Assembly: GCF_036323735.1 (NCBI RefSeq)
Contig: NW_026947395.1
Span: 124,001 to 188,000 of the forward strand
From: Rattus norvegicus
Lineage: Eukaryota; Chordata; Mammalia; Rodentia; Muridae
Direction: 5' to 3'
DNA length: 64,000 nucleotides
Notes under the pieces: model-generated
What the model was told of the DNA's origin: nothing
The model's input: only the letters and a program-made list of their open reading frames with translations
Databases searched by the model: none
Shown: in pieces, positions 24,564 through 34,984 of the stretch
Layout of the letters: every line of letters begins with the position of its first letter
How positions within the stretch are numbered: position 1 is the stretch's first letter
Translations under genes and position numbers: made by a program

Positions 24564-24624
<61 letters not shown>
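24461..24624 (+). repeat. (CA)n-(CT)n microsatellite
   Basis: A CA run (24461-24501) grades into CTGTCT and then a CT run to 24624, a ~160-bp pyrimidine-rich tract. Its Ser/Leu- and Arg/Glu-rich translations are artefacts. Confidence 0.95.
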
Positions 24625-24626
<2 letters not shown>

Positions 24627-24629
24627 CAA

Positions 24630-26140
24630 TCAAATGTAGATAAGAGTGATGAAGCTAAGGAGTCTATGCTGCCAGTGAACTGAAAATGGACATCTTGTTG
24701 GTAGGATTTGAGAAAGGATTAGAAGAGCTAAAGGTATTTTCAACACCATAATAACAACAATGCAAAAAAAAAAACAGAGATTTCTGGTACTAAACCAATA
24801 TTCAAAGACTGTACATGGACAGAACTACGGCTCCAACTGCATATGTGACAAAGGATGGTCTTGGGGTCACCAATGGAAGGAGAAGCCATTGGGTTTGACT
24901 CCAAGTTCAAGGCAATGTCAGGGAGCAGTAAGGTGGGTTATGGAAGAAGGGGAGCAGAATTGGATAGGGCAATTATGGAAAAGAAACTGGGAAAGGAAAT
25001 AACATTTGAAATGCAAATGTAGAAATATCCAGTTAAAAAAGCAATAAAATTTTATAAAAAATAAAAAAATGAAAGAAAGAAAAAAAATCTGCCAGCTAAT
25101 CAAACCTATTGACACAGAAATCTAAATAGTCACTGTCAGGGAATGGTATTCAGAGTAATACTAATAGAAAGACTGAGATGATGAAGTCTCAACTAGAAGC
25201 TCTTCTTCTCCAGATATCAGTGTCATAAACAAATTGCACAATAGGAATCCAAAGCATGGAGGCGTTTACACTGAGCTGAGGAGATAATACTTGTCTTTCC
25301 TTTGTTTCTTTGGACCTTTTCTTCAGGGCAAAAAGAGTAAAAGCCACAAGCTCTGAGAAGAACAACTGTGCCCTTCCCAACAACTGGCTTTTGTAATGAA
25401 TAAATTGATTATATAAACTCTCTTACTTACAGGAACCATATCAAGCAGGGAAGTCCAGATGATTCTGAGAAGATCGCAGCTCATGATTCCAATGTGTGGA
25501 AGGCTCAGATCAAGGCTAATTATTCAGAGAACCCACTCATTCCCTACCCAAGACTCACTGAACTTTCCCATGGACCAGATTTGAGGGTGCCTTTCCAATA
25601 ATGTCTCCTGTGACATACTGGAAAACTTTATATACTATATATCTGTAAAGCTAGAGACTTCTCTTTGCTTCATTAGTTCTTACATGTTCAGAATAGAGAA
25701 TGTTGGTCAGGGGCTTGGCATGGGTAAAAAAGATCTAGGAACATGGTGTGGAGGAGATTATTCAGGAAAATAATTCCACTTCCACGTCCATTCCTGAGAC
25801 ATACAGGCCAAGCTCCTAGTTTGTCTCGGTTTCCCAAAGTCCAATATTTTCCCTCCAGACGTTTAATTGTAGGAATTTTGTATTACATTTTCTTAGTGTA
25901 CATTCTTTGAAAGAGGACTTTATATATATATTCCTGAATGTGTACTCAAAAATATTGTTTTCCAATTTTATTTTTTGCAATGATATTGCAACAAAGTGGG
26001 CCCAGCTAAAGTGTGAATATAACAATATAAATATTGTATACCTACTTCTAATGATAATCTCCCAAATCCTTATTTTATACAAAAATTAACAGACATCAAT
26101 AAAGCAAAGGAGAACATAGACCCTAGAATGCGGTCCTGAA
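24630..26140 (+). repeat. Composite tandem duplication, unit 4 (internally deleted)
   Basis: L1 3' UTR (24640-25050), then AGTAATACTAATAGAAAGAC (25155), GGGGCTTGGCATGGGT (25711) and GAATGTGTACTCAAA (25937). Compared with units 1-3 it lacks ~300 bp. At 25570-25585 the sequence passes from the GGACCA of one point straight into ATTTGAGGGTG, which in unit 2 lies about 310 bp further on (20930 to 21245). The unit stops near 26140 against an L1 3' UTR. Confidence 0.85.
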
Positions 26141-26610
26141 TTTCTTTTAGGCTTGAAAAATTTTGCCTAGAAATTTTGTAGTTGTATTTGTGTCTTTATC
26201 CCTCCACTGGTGTCCTTCCGGGCTACAGGAGTTGGCCTCTAAATGTTCCATATCACCAATGTAAGTCACAGCTTAGGTAAACCCCATTGATTCGTGCGTA
26301 CCTTCATTATCCCGGACTCTTTCTCTTCCTGGAGATTTCCCCTACCTCCTCATCTCTAAAAGTTCAAGATTTCCTTTCCTTCTCCTGACTATTGGATCAT
26401 ATCTCCTGTCCCTTCCCACACAGGATCCATTCTCCTCTTCCTTCCATCTCCCATCTAGTTCCTTCCCTCAATCGGCCTCCTAGACAATTTTATGCCCATT
26501 CTACATGAGACTCAATCCTATGCACTTGGGGCATTCTTCTTGTGTATCTTCTTTGTATCTATGAGCTTAGTGGAGAATGTCCTGTAGTTTACGGATAATA
26601 TTACTTATAA
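26141..26610 (-). mobile_element. L1: Old L1 (Lx-type) 3'-UTR fragment
   Basis: The plus strand shows the reverse complement of an older rodent L1 3' UTR: AGTTGGCCTCTAAATG, CCAATGTAAGTCACAGCTTA, TCCTGACTATTGGATCAT, CCACACAGGATCCATTCTCC and GAATGTCCTGTAGTTTACGG. Diverged; no ORF. Confidence 0.65.
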
Positions 26611-27039
26611 TTGAGCAATTTCAAAAACCCTGCTGGATCATATTTTCATAGTAGTATTCAACTTTGAAAATGATAATTTAATATGTGTGAATGTCCGGAG
26701 GAACAAATTTAAGTAAAAAGAAACTTAAAACATAGATCAAATCACAGATTTTAAAAGTTGACCTAATAATAAAATTGTCTACTATCATAAAGTTTGATTA
26801 TACCACAGGCAATTTTTTAAGTGGTACAATAAATTTGGCAGACAAATGATGTTTTTACCAAATAATTATGGATAATTTGACTAAGATCAAATAAGATAAA
26901 TATATTATTTCCATTTTGATATCACTGGCTGGCTTTTTTCCTCAAACATGATGTATATAGAATTAAACATAATGGTATTAGTTTTAAATTTTAATATTTA
27001 TTTTAACCTAACCTATAAAGTAACAGGTTGTCTTATTTT
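26611..27039. other. Unassigned AT-rich sequence
   Basis: No gene or family recognised. Confidence 0.5.
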
Positions 27040-27490
27040 ATTCTTGTTGACATTCAACCTCATCCTTGATTTTTCAGTTCTTTGTTCCTTCCTGTCCTAT
27101 GTCCCTCACCACTTATACTAGTCTCTCTTCATTATTCTTACATCTACATCCATATCCCACATGTTCAATATCTTCCATAGCACACTGTATAAAACCCAAC
27201 TTTCTAATGTCTGCGACCTATATCAGTTAAATAAACTCAAGCCATCCACAGCTTCACATAATACAAGTATATTAGAAGGAGATTCTATGATCTATATGAG
27301 AAAGAACACATGGTATTTGCCTTTCTGAGTCTTTGCTACCTTACTCGGTATATTTTCTAGTTACATTTATTTTCCTGAAACCATGATAGTTTAGTTTTCC
27401 TAGGGCTTAATGAAATGCCATTTCGTATATTGTCATATTCTTATGTATCTACATATCAATGAACATTCCTTACTATTCTCAATAAAACAA
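27040..27490 (-). mobile_element. L1: Old L1 3'-UTR/ORF2-end fragment
   Basis: The plus strand shows GGAGATTCTATGATCTATAT, GAGAAAGAACACATGGTATT, TGCCTTTCTGAGTC and AATGAAATGCCATTTCGTAT, in the order expected for the reverse complement of an old L1 from 3' UTR into the end of ORF2. Heavily diverged. Confidence 0.6.
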
Positions 27491-27762
27491 CAATAGATTT
27501 TTTGTGAATAATGATGAGAAAGCTCAGATAGAGAAGTCAAGATTAATTACTGACAAACTAAGAAAAAAATTTCAAAGATAAAAATTTGTGGTTATGTTAA
27601 CTAGATCAGTGTACATTAAGGTTAATAAAGGATGTGGTATTTATAATGTTTTAATAAAAATTAAAATTGTAGAATATTCAATACTTTAGAGAATGCTTAT
27701 AAAATTGTCCATCACTAAGTGTTACTTACACTAAAAATTTAATATTTTTATAAAATGTTTTG

Positions 27763-27765
<3 letters not shown>

Positions 27766-27816
<51 letters not shown>
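27766..27816 (+). repeat. (TA)n microsatellite
   Basis: 51 bp of uninterrupted TA, likely length-variable. Confidence 0.97.
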
Positions 27817-27817
<1 letters not shown>

Positions 27818-28895
27818 CCTTCAAAATAACATTAAGAAGTTACTGTCATAAAATTCAATAACAACACCAAAGACCGGTTATATGAATTAAAAACGGACTA
27901 GAAGTTATTGAAAACCTCTCCAATTAAATTCAGAGACTTAGAAAAGAGAGCCTTTTAATAGAAAGGCACATGGCAAACAAGAAACAATAAAATCCTGAAA
28001 CTATACTAAGATGGTTACTATTCATTCCTATGCGCTAAGGTTCCATCAACAAGCATGGTAGATGAAGAGAAGGTATATGTCAGAAAAATTAATTCATGTT
28101 TTACATAGTAACTTTCTTCATAGTACCCAAGCAGACACTTCTCTTTTTTGTTGCTTAAAAAGTATGTACAAAGCACGGCTTTTGATTATAACACTAATAT
28201 TTCAAAACTATCATTAAATATGCAAAGATCTTAACACAAAACCCATAGTTTTCATAGCAACCATACAAACTTAAGAAGGAAAAGAAAACATTTTTAAGTA
28301 CATAGATATGCGTAATGAAGTCCCCACCTTACCAGTAACAGATGGTTCAAATTTATTGTTCTATGTATTACATAGAATACTCTATCCCAGTTCATTGTTC
28401 CTTAGCATATGTTTTTCCTCATCTTTCTCTGTTACTTATCTTCTGAAAGCAGGTTGTATTTCTCATAAAATTAGTTCAAATCATCCAATCTTCACTCCAA
28501 CAAAAAGAAGGTGTTGACATTAGAGGAAAACCAATTAAAGTTTCTCATTCTTTATTGTGCAAAATTTTATATATTATTTTGTATGCTTAATATGCTTCTA
28601 CACCTTAGTGATGACAATTCAATATTGGCCTGAAATCCAACATTCTTAATTCACAATGTAAAAGCCCTTTAGCTAATCACAGAAAAGCCTTCAAAGTGTA
28701 TTTACATAGGTTTATTTAATAATAATTCAACTTATAGTGTAAGGGGAATAGTGATGTATAACATCTTTTCTTACATTTTTGGTGCCTCACATTATTTTAT
28801 AGCTAAGAGATTTCATTAGAATCAAGAAAAAATTATTAACATCTTACTAAAATAAAATGAGAATTTTTCTCTGTATAATTCAGAACTTATTCTTG
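27817..28895. other. Unassigned AT-rich sequence
   Basis: No gene or family recognised. A 69-codon open frame at 28308-28517 has no recognisable domain. Confidence 0.5.
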
Positions 28896-29068
28896 AACAT
28901 TTTTGTGACACTGTTTCTTTTATATCCCTGGCAGTACCAGAACTCACTCTCCCTCTCACCTTTTCTCTCTTTCTCTCTCCGTAGACCAATCTGGCCTTGA
29001 ACTTAGAGTTCTGCCTGCTTCTGCTCCCCAGTGCTAAGAATAAAGGCCTGTGCCACCACACCCCGTTC
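28896..29068 (-). mobile_element. B1 SINE, minus strand, with internal CT expansion
   Basis: Read on the plus strand: CAGTACCAGAACTCACTCT, then an extra ~30-bp CT-rich run, GTAGACCAATCTGGCCTTG, AACTTAGAGTTCTGCCTGC, TCCCCAGTGCTAAGAATAAA and GGCCTGTGCCACCACACCCCG. This is the 7SL-derived B1 in reverse. The CT run is a microsatellite expansion inside the element. Confidence 0.85.
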
Positions 29069-31004
29069 TTGTCTACATCTTTAACATGCTCTTGTCTGAT
29101 TATATTCCAAATCTTATGAAGTTAGTTCCCTAAAGTACCTAGAAAAACTCCAATACCAAAAATATATTTTGCATATCTAAGTCCCTCTTCCCAAATTCCT
29201 GATTGATCTAGTCACCTAGCAAGCTCTATGAAGGAACTGAAAACAACAAATTTTGCTTTCATAACAGGAATAAAGAAAAGGACTGTTTACTGCACGATCT
29301 CTTGATATCACGGAACAATTCTTCCAACACTACAAAGTGAAATCTCATAAAGAAATGGGTACCCGAAGCCACAGTTTCTTACCTTCTATTTGGTTGTGCA
29401 CACTGTGACCACCATTTCATTTTAACCAGGTTTAACGCAAAGGTATTCTCTGCCCCAAGAATCCAATTCTACTATATTGACATATTCAGCCATGTTCAGA
29501 TAAATTTAATCACCAAGCACACCAAAGTAAGGATTTATAAAATATCCAACAGAAACATGGGAAGAAATGCTACAAATATAAATTCATACAGAATAAATAA
29601 ACAAAAGGTCATTTACTTTTTGTAACACAACATCTATCCATTTTCATTGTATTGATTGGTTCTGTGTATATTCAGAAGCCAAGAAAATTGTATTTAAGCC
29701 AGGACACAATTTGTGAGTTTTAGTTCTCTCTATTATATAGACTATGAAGACTAACACTTAGATATCAATGCTTAATAGAAAGCAATTTTACATGTTGTGT
29801 CATTTAACTATTTCTCGGATTTTTTTGTATAATTGAAAAAGTATAGCTAAATCTTGTTATTTAATATTATTCCCACTCAATTTCAATATCTACTTTAACT
29901 CTGAGTAATAAGTCCAAATGGGATCTGATTACATATATTGGCCACATACGTATTTTTCTAAAAATTATAAGGCAAAGTTTTATATGCTAGAATGTACACT
30001 TTTGGGAGTACTGGAATTTAGTTCATCCTTTTTCATTACTTTTCTCTGAAAGACTATTTTTTACTAATTTGTTTCAAATTTTTAGAAGTATTGTTGTGTG
30101 GGTGTTTGTGTGTGTGAGTGTGCCTGTGTGAGTATACATACATACATATACATGTATATTTTATAATTCAAATATAATAAGACCAGAGAAAGTAGCTTGA
30201 GTGATATTGATAATTTATAGACACAGTGAATTTTTGTATATGCCGTATATATAACCTTGAAAGTATTTTCTGAGTATTTTTTCAAAAGCAATTTTTAAAT
30301 ATGTATACTAGATCAAACATGCTAATTGCAGTTTTAGCTTTTTCCACACTAATTTTATCTCATTAGATGTCTAGAAAGAAATATATGGATCCCTGAATCA
30401 TATATTAACTCCAACTGTAGGTAGAATCAATGATAGATCTTATTTTTCTCACCTTTACTTCATAAATTATATATTTAATATGCTCTATTTATATTAGAAA
30501 CGTGTGCCACATTATACATATATATATGTATTTGTTGATAACTTCCTTCTGTAAACAAACATTAAGAATTAATGATTTATATACATTATTACAAAATCTA
30601 AGAACATTCAGTGTCTTCCATAATCAACTACCATAATGCATAAATATTAGAATCATTTCCTGACTGACGCTATTAACAAAAATTACTTGATGTACCATTC
30701 CTATAAACTAATTTAGATATTATCCATCTGAGTTTCTTCAAGGAAATGTCTAACTTTTAGTAAAGGGAAATATAGTAAAATTGTTACTGTCTTTGAATCA
30801 CAAATGATGTCAGTATTTTTTTTCATTCTATATTTCTTTAAATTGTAAAATACAGTTTTGTTTAAATAAGTCATAACAAAAAGGGACATATTGATTATAG
30901 ACAGCAAAAGAGAGCAAATGAAATTAATGCCAAACTCTAATATTTGAGCCAATATCAGAAAAGGGGAATGATATTTTACTATTAATTTAAGGAGACATAA
31001 TGTC
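29069..31004. other. Unassigned AT-rich sequence
   Basis: No gene or repeat family recognised. A short (TG)n/(CATA)n patch lies at about 30095-30155. Confidence 0.5.
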
Positions 31005-31936
31005 ATTTTTATTTAATAATTTTCCTGAATATTTTATGTATTTTCAGTTCAAATGGTATCTCCTTTCCTCCCTCTCCCATAAACCCCCCTTCCAGCTTCT
31101 TTGAAGATGTTCCCATTTCCACCAACTCACTTCAACCTCAATGCCCTGGCATTACCCTACACTGGGGAAACAAGTCTTCACTGGATTAAAGGATTTTAAT
31201 TCCACTCATGCTGGACAGTGCATTTCTCTGCCACACATGTGGCTGGAATCATTGGTTCCTCAAACTGTACTCACTAGTGGGTTGTTTAATCCCCCTAATT
31301 TCTGGTGTGGTCTTGTTGGTTGATATTATTGTTCTTCCTGGGGTTTTGCAAATCCCTTCAGCTCATTAAGTATTTTCTCTAAAACTTCCATTGAAACCCC
31401 CATGTATAATCCAATGGTTAGCTGCAACCATCCTCATTTATATCAGTAGGGATCTGTCAGAGCCTCTCAGGAGACATCCATATCTGATTTCTATCAGCAA
31501 GGATTTGTTGGCATCAGCAATGAAGTCTGAATTGGGTGGCGGCATAGTGGATGGATCCCCACGTGGGGCAGTCTCTGGTTGACCCTTTCTTCAGTCCCTG
31601 TTTGACTCTTTATCATTGTATTTCCTCCCATGAATATTTTGTTCCTTCTTCTTAGAAACAATGTAGCATCCACATTTTGGTCTTCTTTTAGCTTGGGCTT
31701 CATATGACCTGTGGATTCTTTCTTATTAATTCCACACTTTTGGGTTGATACACACTTCCAATTAGTTTATATTATTTGTGTTATTACCTCACACAGAATG
31801 AAAATTTCTAATTCCATCCTAAGAATTTTATGCAAACATTGTTTTTGATAGCTTAGAATACAGGGTGTAAATATACCACATTTCCTTTATCCATTTCTTT
31901 GTTGAGGGACATCTGGGTTCTTTTCAGCTTCTGGCA

Positions 31937-32018
31937 AATATATGTATATATGTATATATGTATATATGTGTGTGTGTGTGTGTGTTTATACATACAATTT
32001 ATGTGTGAGTATGTATGC

Positions 32019-32061
<43 letters not shown>
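31937..32061 (+). repeat. (TATG)n-(TG)n-(TA)n microsatellite
   Basis: Compound dinucleotide/tetranucleotide tract grown inside the L1 ORF2 region, between GCTTCTGGCAAATA and AGTTGCTTTCCACATATAG. Confidence 0.95.
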
Positions 32062-32064
<3 letters not shown>

Positions 32065-32586
32065 GCTTTCCACATATAGCATCATGTGTCCTTGTTATAT
32101 GTTGGAGCATCTTTTGGGTAAATACCCAAGAAGTGGTATTGCAGGATCCTCATGTAGAACAAATTTTGTTAGAAAATTCCAGATTGATTTCCAGAGTGGT
32201 TATAACAGCTTGCAATCCCACCAACATTGGAGGAGTGTTCCTCTTTCTCCACACCCTTTTAAGTATCATTTGTCTACTGAATTTGTTTTTATCTTAGCCA
32301 TTCTGATTGGTGTGCTGTGGAATCTCAGGGTTTTTTTTTTGTTTTTTTGTTTTGTTTTGTTTTGTTTGTTTTGTTTGATTTGTTTTTTTGTTTTTTTTTT
32401 GTTTTGTTTTTTTTTTTTTTTTTGATTTCCATTTACCCGATGGCTAAGGATGTTGATATTCCTCAGTTAAGAATTCATTGTTTAGCTCTATACACAATTT
32501 TGATAGGACTATTTGATTCCCTGTAACATAATTCATTGAGTCTTTGTATAGATTGAATTTAGCCCTCTATCAATTGGAGGATTGAT

Positions 32587-32600
32587 AAAGATCTTTTCTT
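32587..32600. repeat. Target-site duplication of ID element, left copy
   Basis: AAAGATCTTTTCTT, identical to 32697-32710; including the preceding T it is 15 bp. Confidence 0.9.
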
Positions 32601-32696
32601 TTTTTTTTTTTTTCTTTTTTTTGGAGCTGGAGAACGAACCCAGGGCCTTGCGTTTACTAGGCAAGCGCTCTACCGCTGAGCTAAATCCCCAACCCT
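32601..32696 (-). mobile_element. ID SINE (BC1/tRNA-Ala-derived), minus strand
   Basis: A rat-type identifier element in reverse: T-rich run (32601-32622, the poly(A) on the minus strand), then a ~73-bp body ending in CCCCAACCC. On the minus strand it carries GGTAGAGCGCTTGCCTAG with the A box, and a B-box region GGTTCGTTCTCC differing from the common GGTTCGGTCCCC. Perfect 15-bp target-site duplications flank it. It is inserted in the ORF2 region of an older L1. The high conservation indicates a young copy. It could be transcribed by Pol III, but nothing here shows that it is. Confidence 0.95.
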
Positions 32697-32710
32697 AAAG
32701 ATCTTTTCTT
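32697..32710. repeat. Target-site duplication of ID element, right copy
   Basis: AAAGATCTTTTCTT, the partner of 32587-32600. Confidence 0.9.
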
Positions 32711-33208
32711 AATCGGTTGGTTGCTTCTTTTTGCTAATGACAGTGCCCTTTGCCTTACAAAAGCTTTACAATTTTATGAAGTTCCATTTGTCAAATCTTT
32801 ATCTTAGAGCATAAGCCATTGGTTTTATATTCAGGAAATTTCCCCAGTGCCCAAGTGTACAAGACTCTTTGACATTTTTCTTCTACTAGGGTTAGGTTAT
32901 ATGGTTTTATGTGGAGACCCTTGATCCACTTTTACTTGAGCTTTGTATGCGGTGATAAGAATTGATTGATATCACTTCTTCTACATGCTAATTTCCAGTC
33001 AAACCAGCACTATTTGTTGAAAATGCTATGTTTTTTCCATTGGATGATTTTGGCTCCTTTGTCAAATACCAAGTTCCTGGTGTGTGCCTTCATTTCTGGG
33101 TCTTCAATTCTATTCCATTGATCTGGGTATTTGTCTCTGTACCATAACCATTAAATTTTTATCATTATTTTTCTGTTACACAGTTTGAGGTAAGGTATAG
33201 TGATTCCC

Positions 33209-33215
33209 AAAGAAG
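33209..33215. repeat. Target-site duplication of nested L1, left copy
   Basis: AAAGAAG, matching 34978-34984. The old minus-strand L1 is continuous when the sequence between the copies is removed. Confidence 0.7.
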
Positions 33216-33930
33216 GAAAAGATCTTTACCAATCCTGCAAAAGATAGAGTCCTTATATCCAAAATATACAAAGAACTCAAGAAATTAGACCGCATTGAGA
33301 CAAATAGCCCTATTAAAAAATGGGGTCAGAGCTAAACAAAGAATTCACAGCTGAGGAATGCCGAATGGCTGAGAAACACCTAAAGAAATGTTCAACATCT
33401 TTAGTCATAAGGGAAATGCAAATCAAAACAACCCTGAGGTTTCACCTCATCCAGTGAGAATAGCTAAGATCAAAAACTCAGGTGACAGCAGATGCTGGCG
33501 AAGATGCGGAGAAAGAGGAACACTCCTCCATTGTTGGTGGGATTGCAGACTGGTACAACCATTCTGGAAATCAGTCTGGAGGTTCCTCAGAAAACTGGAC
33601 ATTGAACTGCCTGAGGATACAGCTATACCTCTCTTAGGCATATAACCAAAAGATGCCCCCAACATATAAAAAAGACACGTGCTCCACTATGTTTATAGCA
33701 GCCTTATTTATAATAGCCAGAAGCTGGAAAGAACCCAGATGCCCTTACACAGAGGAATGGATACAGAAGATATGGTACATCTACACAATGGAATATTACT
33801 CATCTATCAATATCATTGCCTTTATGAAATTCATAGGCAAATTGATGGAACTGGAAAATATCAAGCTGAGTGATGTAACCCAATCACAAAAAAAAAAAAA
33901 CACACATGGTATGCACTCATTAATATGTTG
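33216..33930 (+). pseudogene. L1 ORF2 C-terminal fragment with Cys-rich motif
   Basis: This is the C-terminal part of ORF2, the segment implicated in RNA binding by the L1 ribonucleoprotein. The frame at 33388-33645 contains the Cys-rich motif C-x3-C-x7-H-x4-C (CWRRC at the start, HCWWDC at the end), intact here. A frameshift near 33645 moves the rest into the frame at 33653-33937, which ends shortly before the 3' UTR. Because it lacks endonuclease and RT it could not act alone. Confidence 0.85.
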
Positions 33931-34669
33931 CTATTAGCCTAAATGCTTGAATTACCCAAGAGGCCTAGAACACATGAAATTCAAGGCTGATGATCAAAAT
34001 GTGAATGCTTCACTCCTTCTTTAAAATGGGAATAAGAGTACCCTTGGCAGGGAAGAGAGAGGCAACATAAAAACAGAGACAGTAGGAACACCCATTCAGA
34101 GCCTGCCCCACATGTGTCCCGTACATATACAGCTACCCAATTAGACAAGATGGATGAAGCAAAGAAGTGCAGGTGGACAGGAGCCGGATGTAGATATCTG
34201 CTGAGAGACACAGCCAGAATATAGCAAATACAGAGGTGAATGCCAGCAGCAAAGCACTGAACTAAGAACAGGAAACTCGTTGAAGGAATCAGAGAAATAA
34301 CTGGAAGAACTTGCAGGAGCTCGAGACCCCATATGAACAACAATGCCAAGCAACCAGAGCTTCCAGGGACTAACCCACTACCTAAAGACTATGCATGGAC
34401 TGACCCTGAACTCTGACCTCATAGGTAGCATTGAATATCCTTGTAAGATCACTCGTGGAAAGGGAAGTTAGTCCTTGTTCCTGCTAAGACTGAACCCTAG
34501 TGAACGTGATTGTAGGGGGGAGTGTGGCAATGGGGTGAGGATGGGGAGGGGAATACCCATAAAGAAGGGGAGGTGGAGGGGTTGGGGTATGTTGGCCTGG
34601 AAACCGGGAAAGGGAATAATACTCAAAATGTAAATAAGAAATACTCAAGTTAATTTAAAAAAAAAGAAA
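33216..34669 (+). mobile_element. L1: 5'-truncated rat-type L1, nested, plus strand
   Basis: This copy is inserted in the older minus-strand L1. It holds the last ~0.7 kb of ORF2 (33216-33930) and the whole 3' UTR (33931-34656), including the G-rich region (34510-34580) and the terminal GAAATACTCAAGTTAATT followed by an A-run (34657-34669). It is the best preserved L1 3' end in the window and served as the reference for the others. The element does not stop at this A-run (see 34670-34977). Confidence 0.9.
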
Positions 34670-34977
34670 TGAAAGGATCCAGTGTTAGAAATATGCACAA
34701 AAAATTAAGCGAAAGACTACAAAAATTTGGAAGGGAGATGAGATGCGGGCAGGTCTAGAAGGAGCAGGAGGGATTGTGGGTGCACTTGATCAGAGCACAT
34801 TGTATTACATGTACGAAATGTTCCACAAATGAAAAGCAAACCTTCCCATCCTTTTGATATCTTTATGCTGTGTTACAATGCAAGGCTTTCAAGAGGAACA
34901 CAGATCAGATATCAGCTCCTGCTTCTTCTTTTACGGGTGTCCTTGTGGTGAATAAATTTTACAAGCAGAAAAAAAAT
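34670..34977 (+). mobile_element. Probable L1 3'-transduced sequence
   Basis: Between the L1's own A-run and the target-site duplication lies ~300 bp that is not part of an L1 3' UTR of this type. It ends in AATAAA (34951-34956), a 12-nt spacer and an A-run (34969 onwards), the signature of read-through to a downstream poly(A) signal. Its first half contains an older L1 3'-end piece (GATCAGAGCACATTGTATTA at 34789-34808). The rest is unrecognised. Confidence 0.7.
34951..34956 (+). promoter_or_regulatory. AATAAA polyadenylation signal (transduction end)
   Basis: Canonical hexamer 12 nt upstream of the terminal A-run, consistent with being the signal used when the source L1 transcript read through its own weak 3' end. 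Confidence 0.6.
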
Positions 34978-34984
34978 AAAGAAG
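34978..34984. repeat. Target-site duplication of nested L1, right copy
   Basis: AAAGAAG, the partner of 33209-33215. The interrupted L1 resumes directly with TTCTTTTCTTGTTGAGGAT. Confidence 0.7.

Larger units (their letters stand above)
31005..33215 (-). mobile_element. L1: Old L1, minus strand, 3' part of an interrupted copy
   Basis: 3' UTR (about 31005-31760), then the C-terminal part of ORF2 (to 33215). It is broken by later events: a TATG/TG/TA microsatellite (31937-32061), an ID SINE (32601-32695) and a poly(T)-rich expansion (32330-32423). It resumes at 34978 after a nested L1 insertion. The ORF2 pieces are frameshifted throughout. Confidence 0.85.

Noticed and set aside
24285..24683. 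132-codon plus-strand frame and its antisense Arg/Glu frame
   Set aside because: Both are translations of (CA)n-(CT)n with a short antisense L1 piece.
31899..32425. 132- and 120-codon plus-strand frames with hydrophobic Phe-rich ends
   Set aside because: Antisense of L1 ORF2 plus microsatellite and expanded poly(T); not membrane proteins.
32601..32696. tRNA-Ala-like sequence as a tRNA gene
   Set aside because: Poly(A) tail, target-site duplications and position inside an L1 identify it as an ID SINE; the tRNA 3' half is missing.
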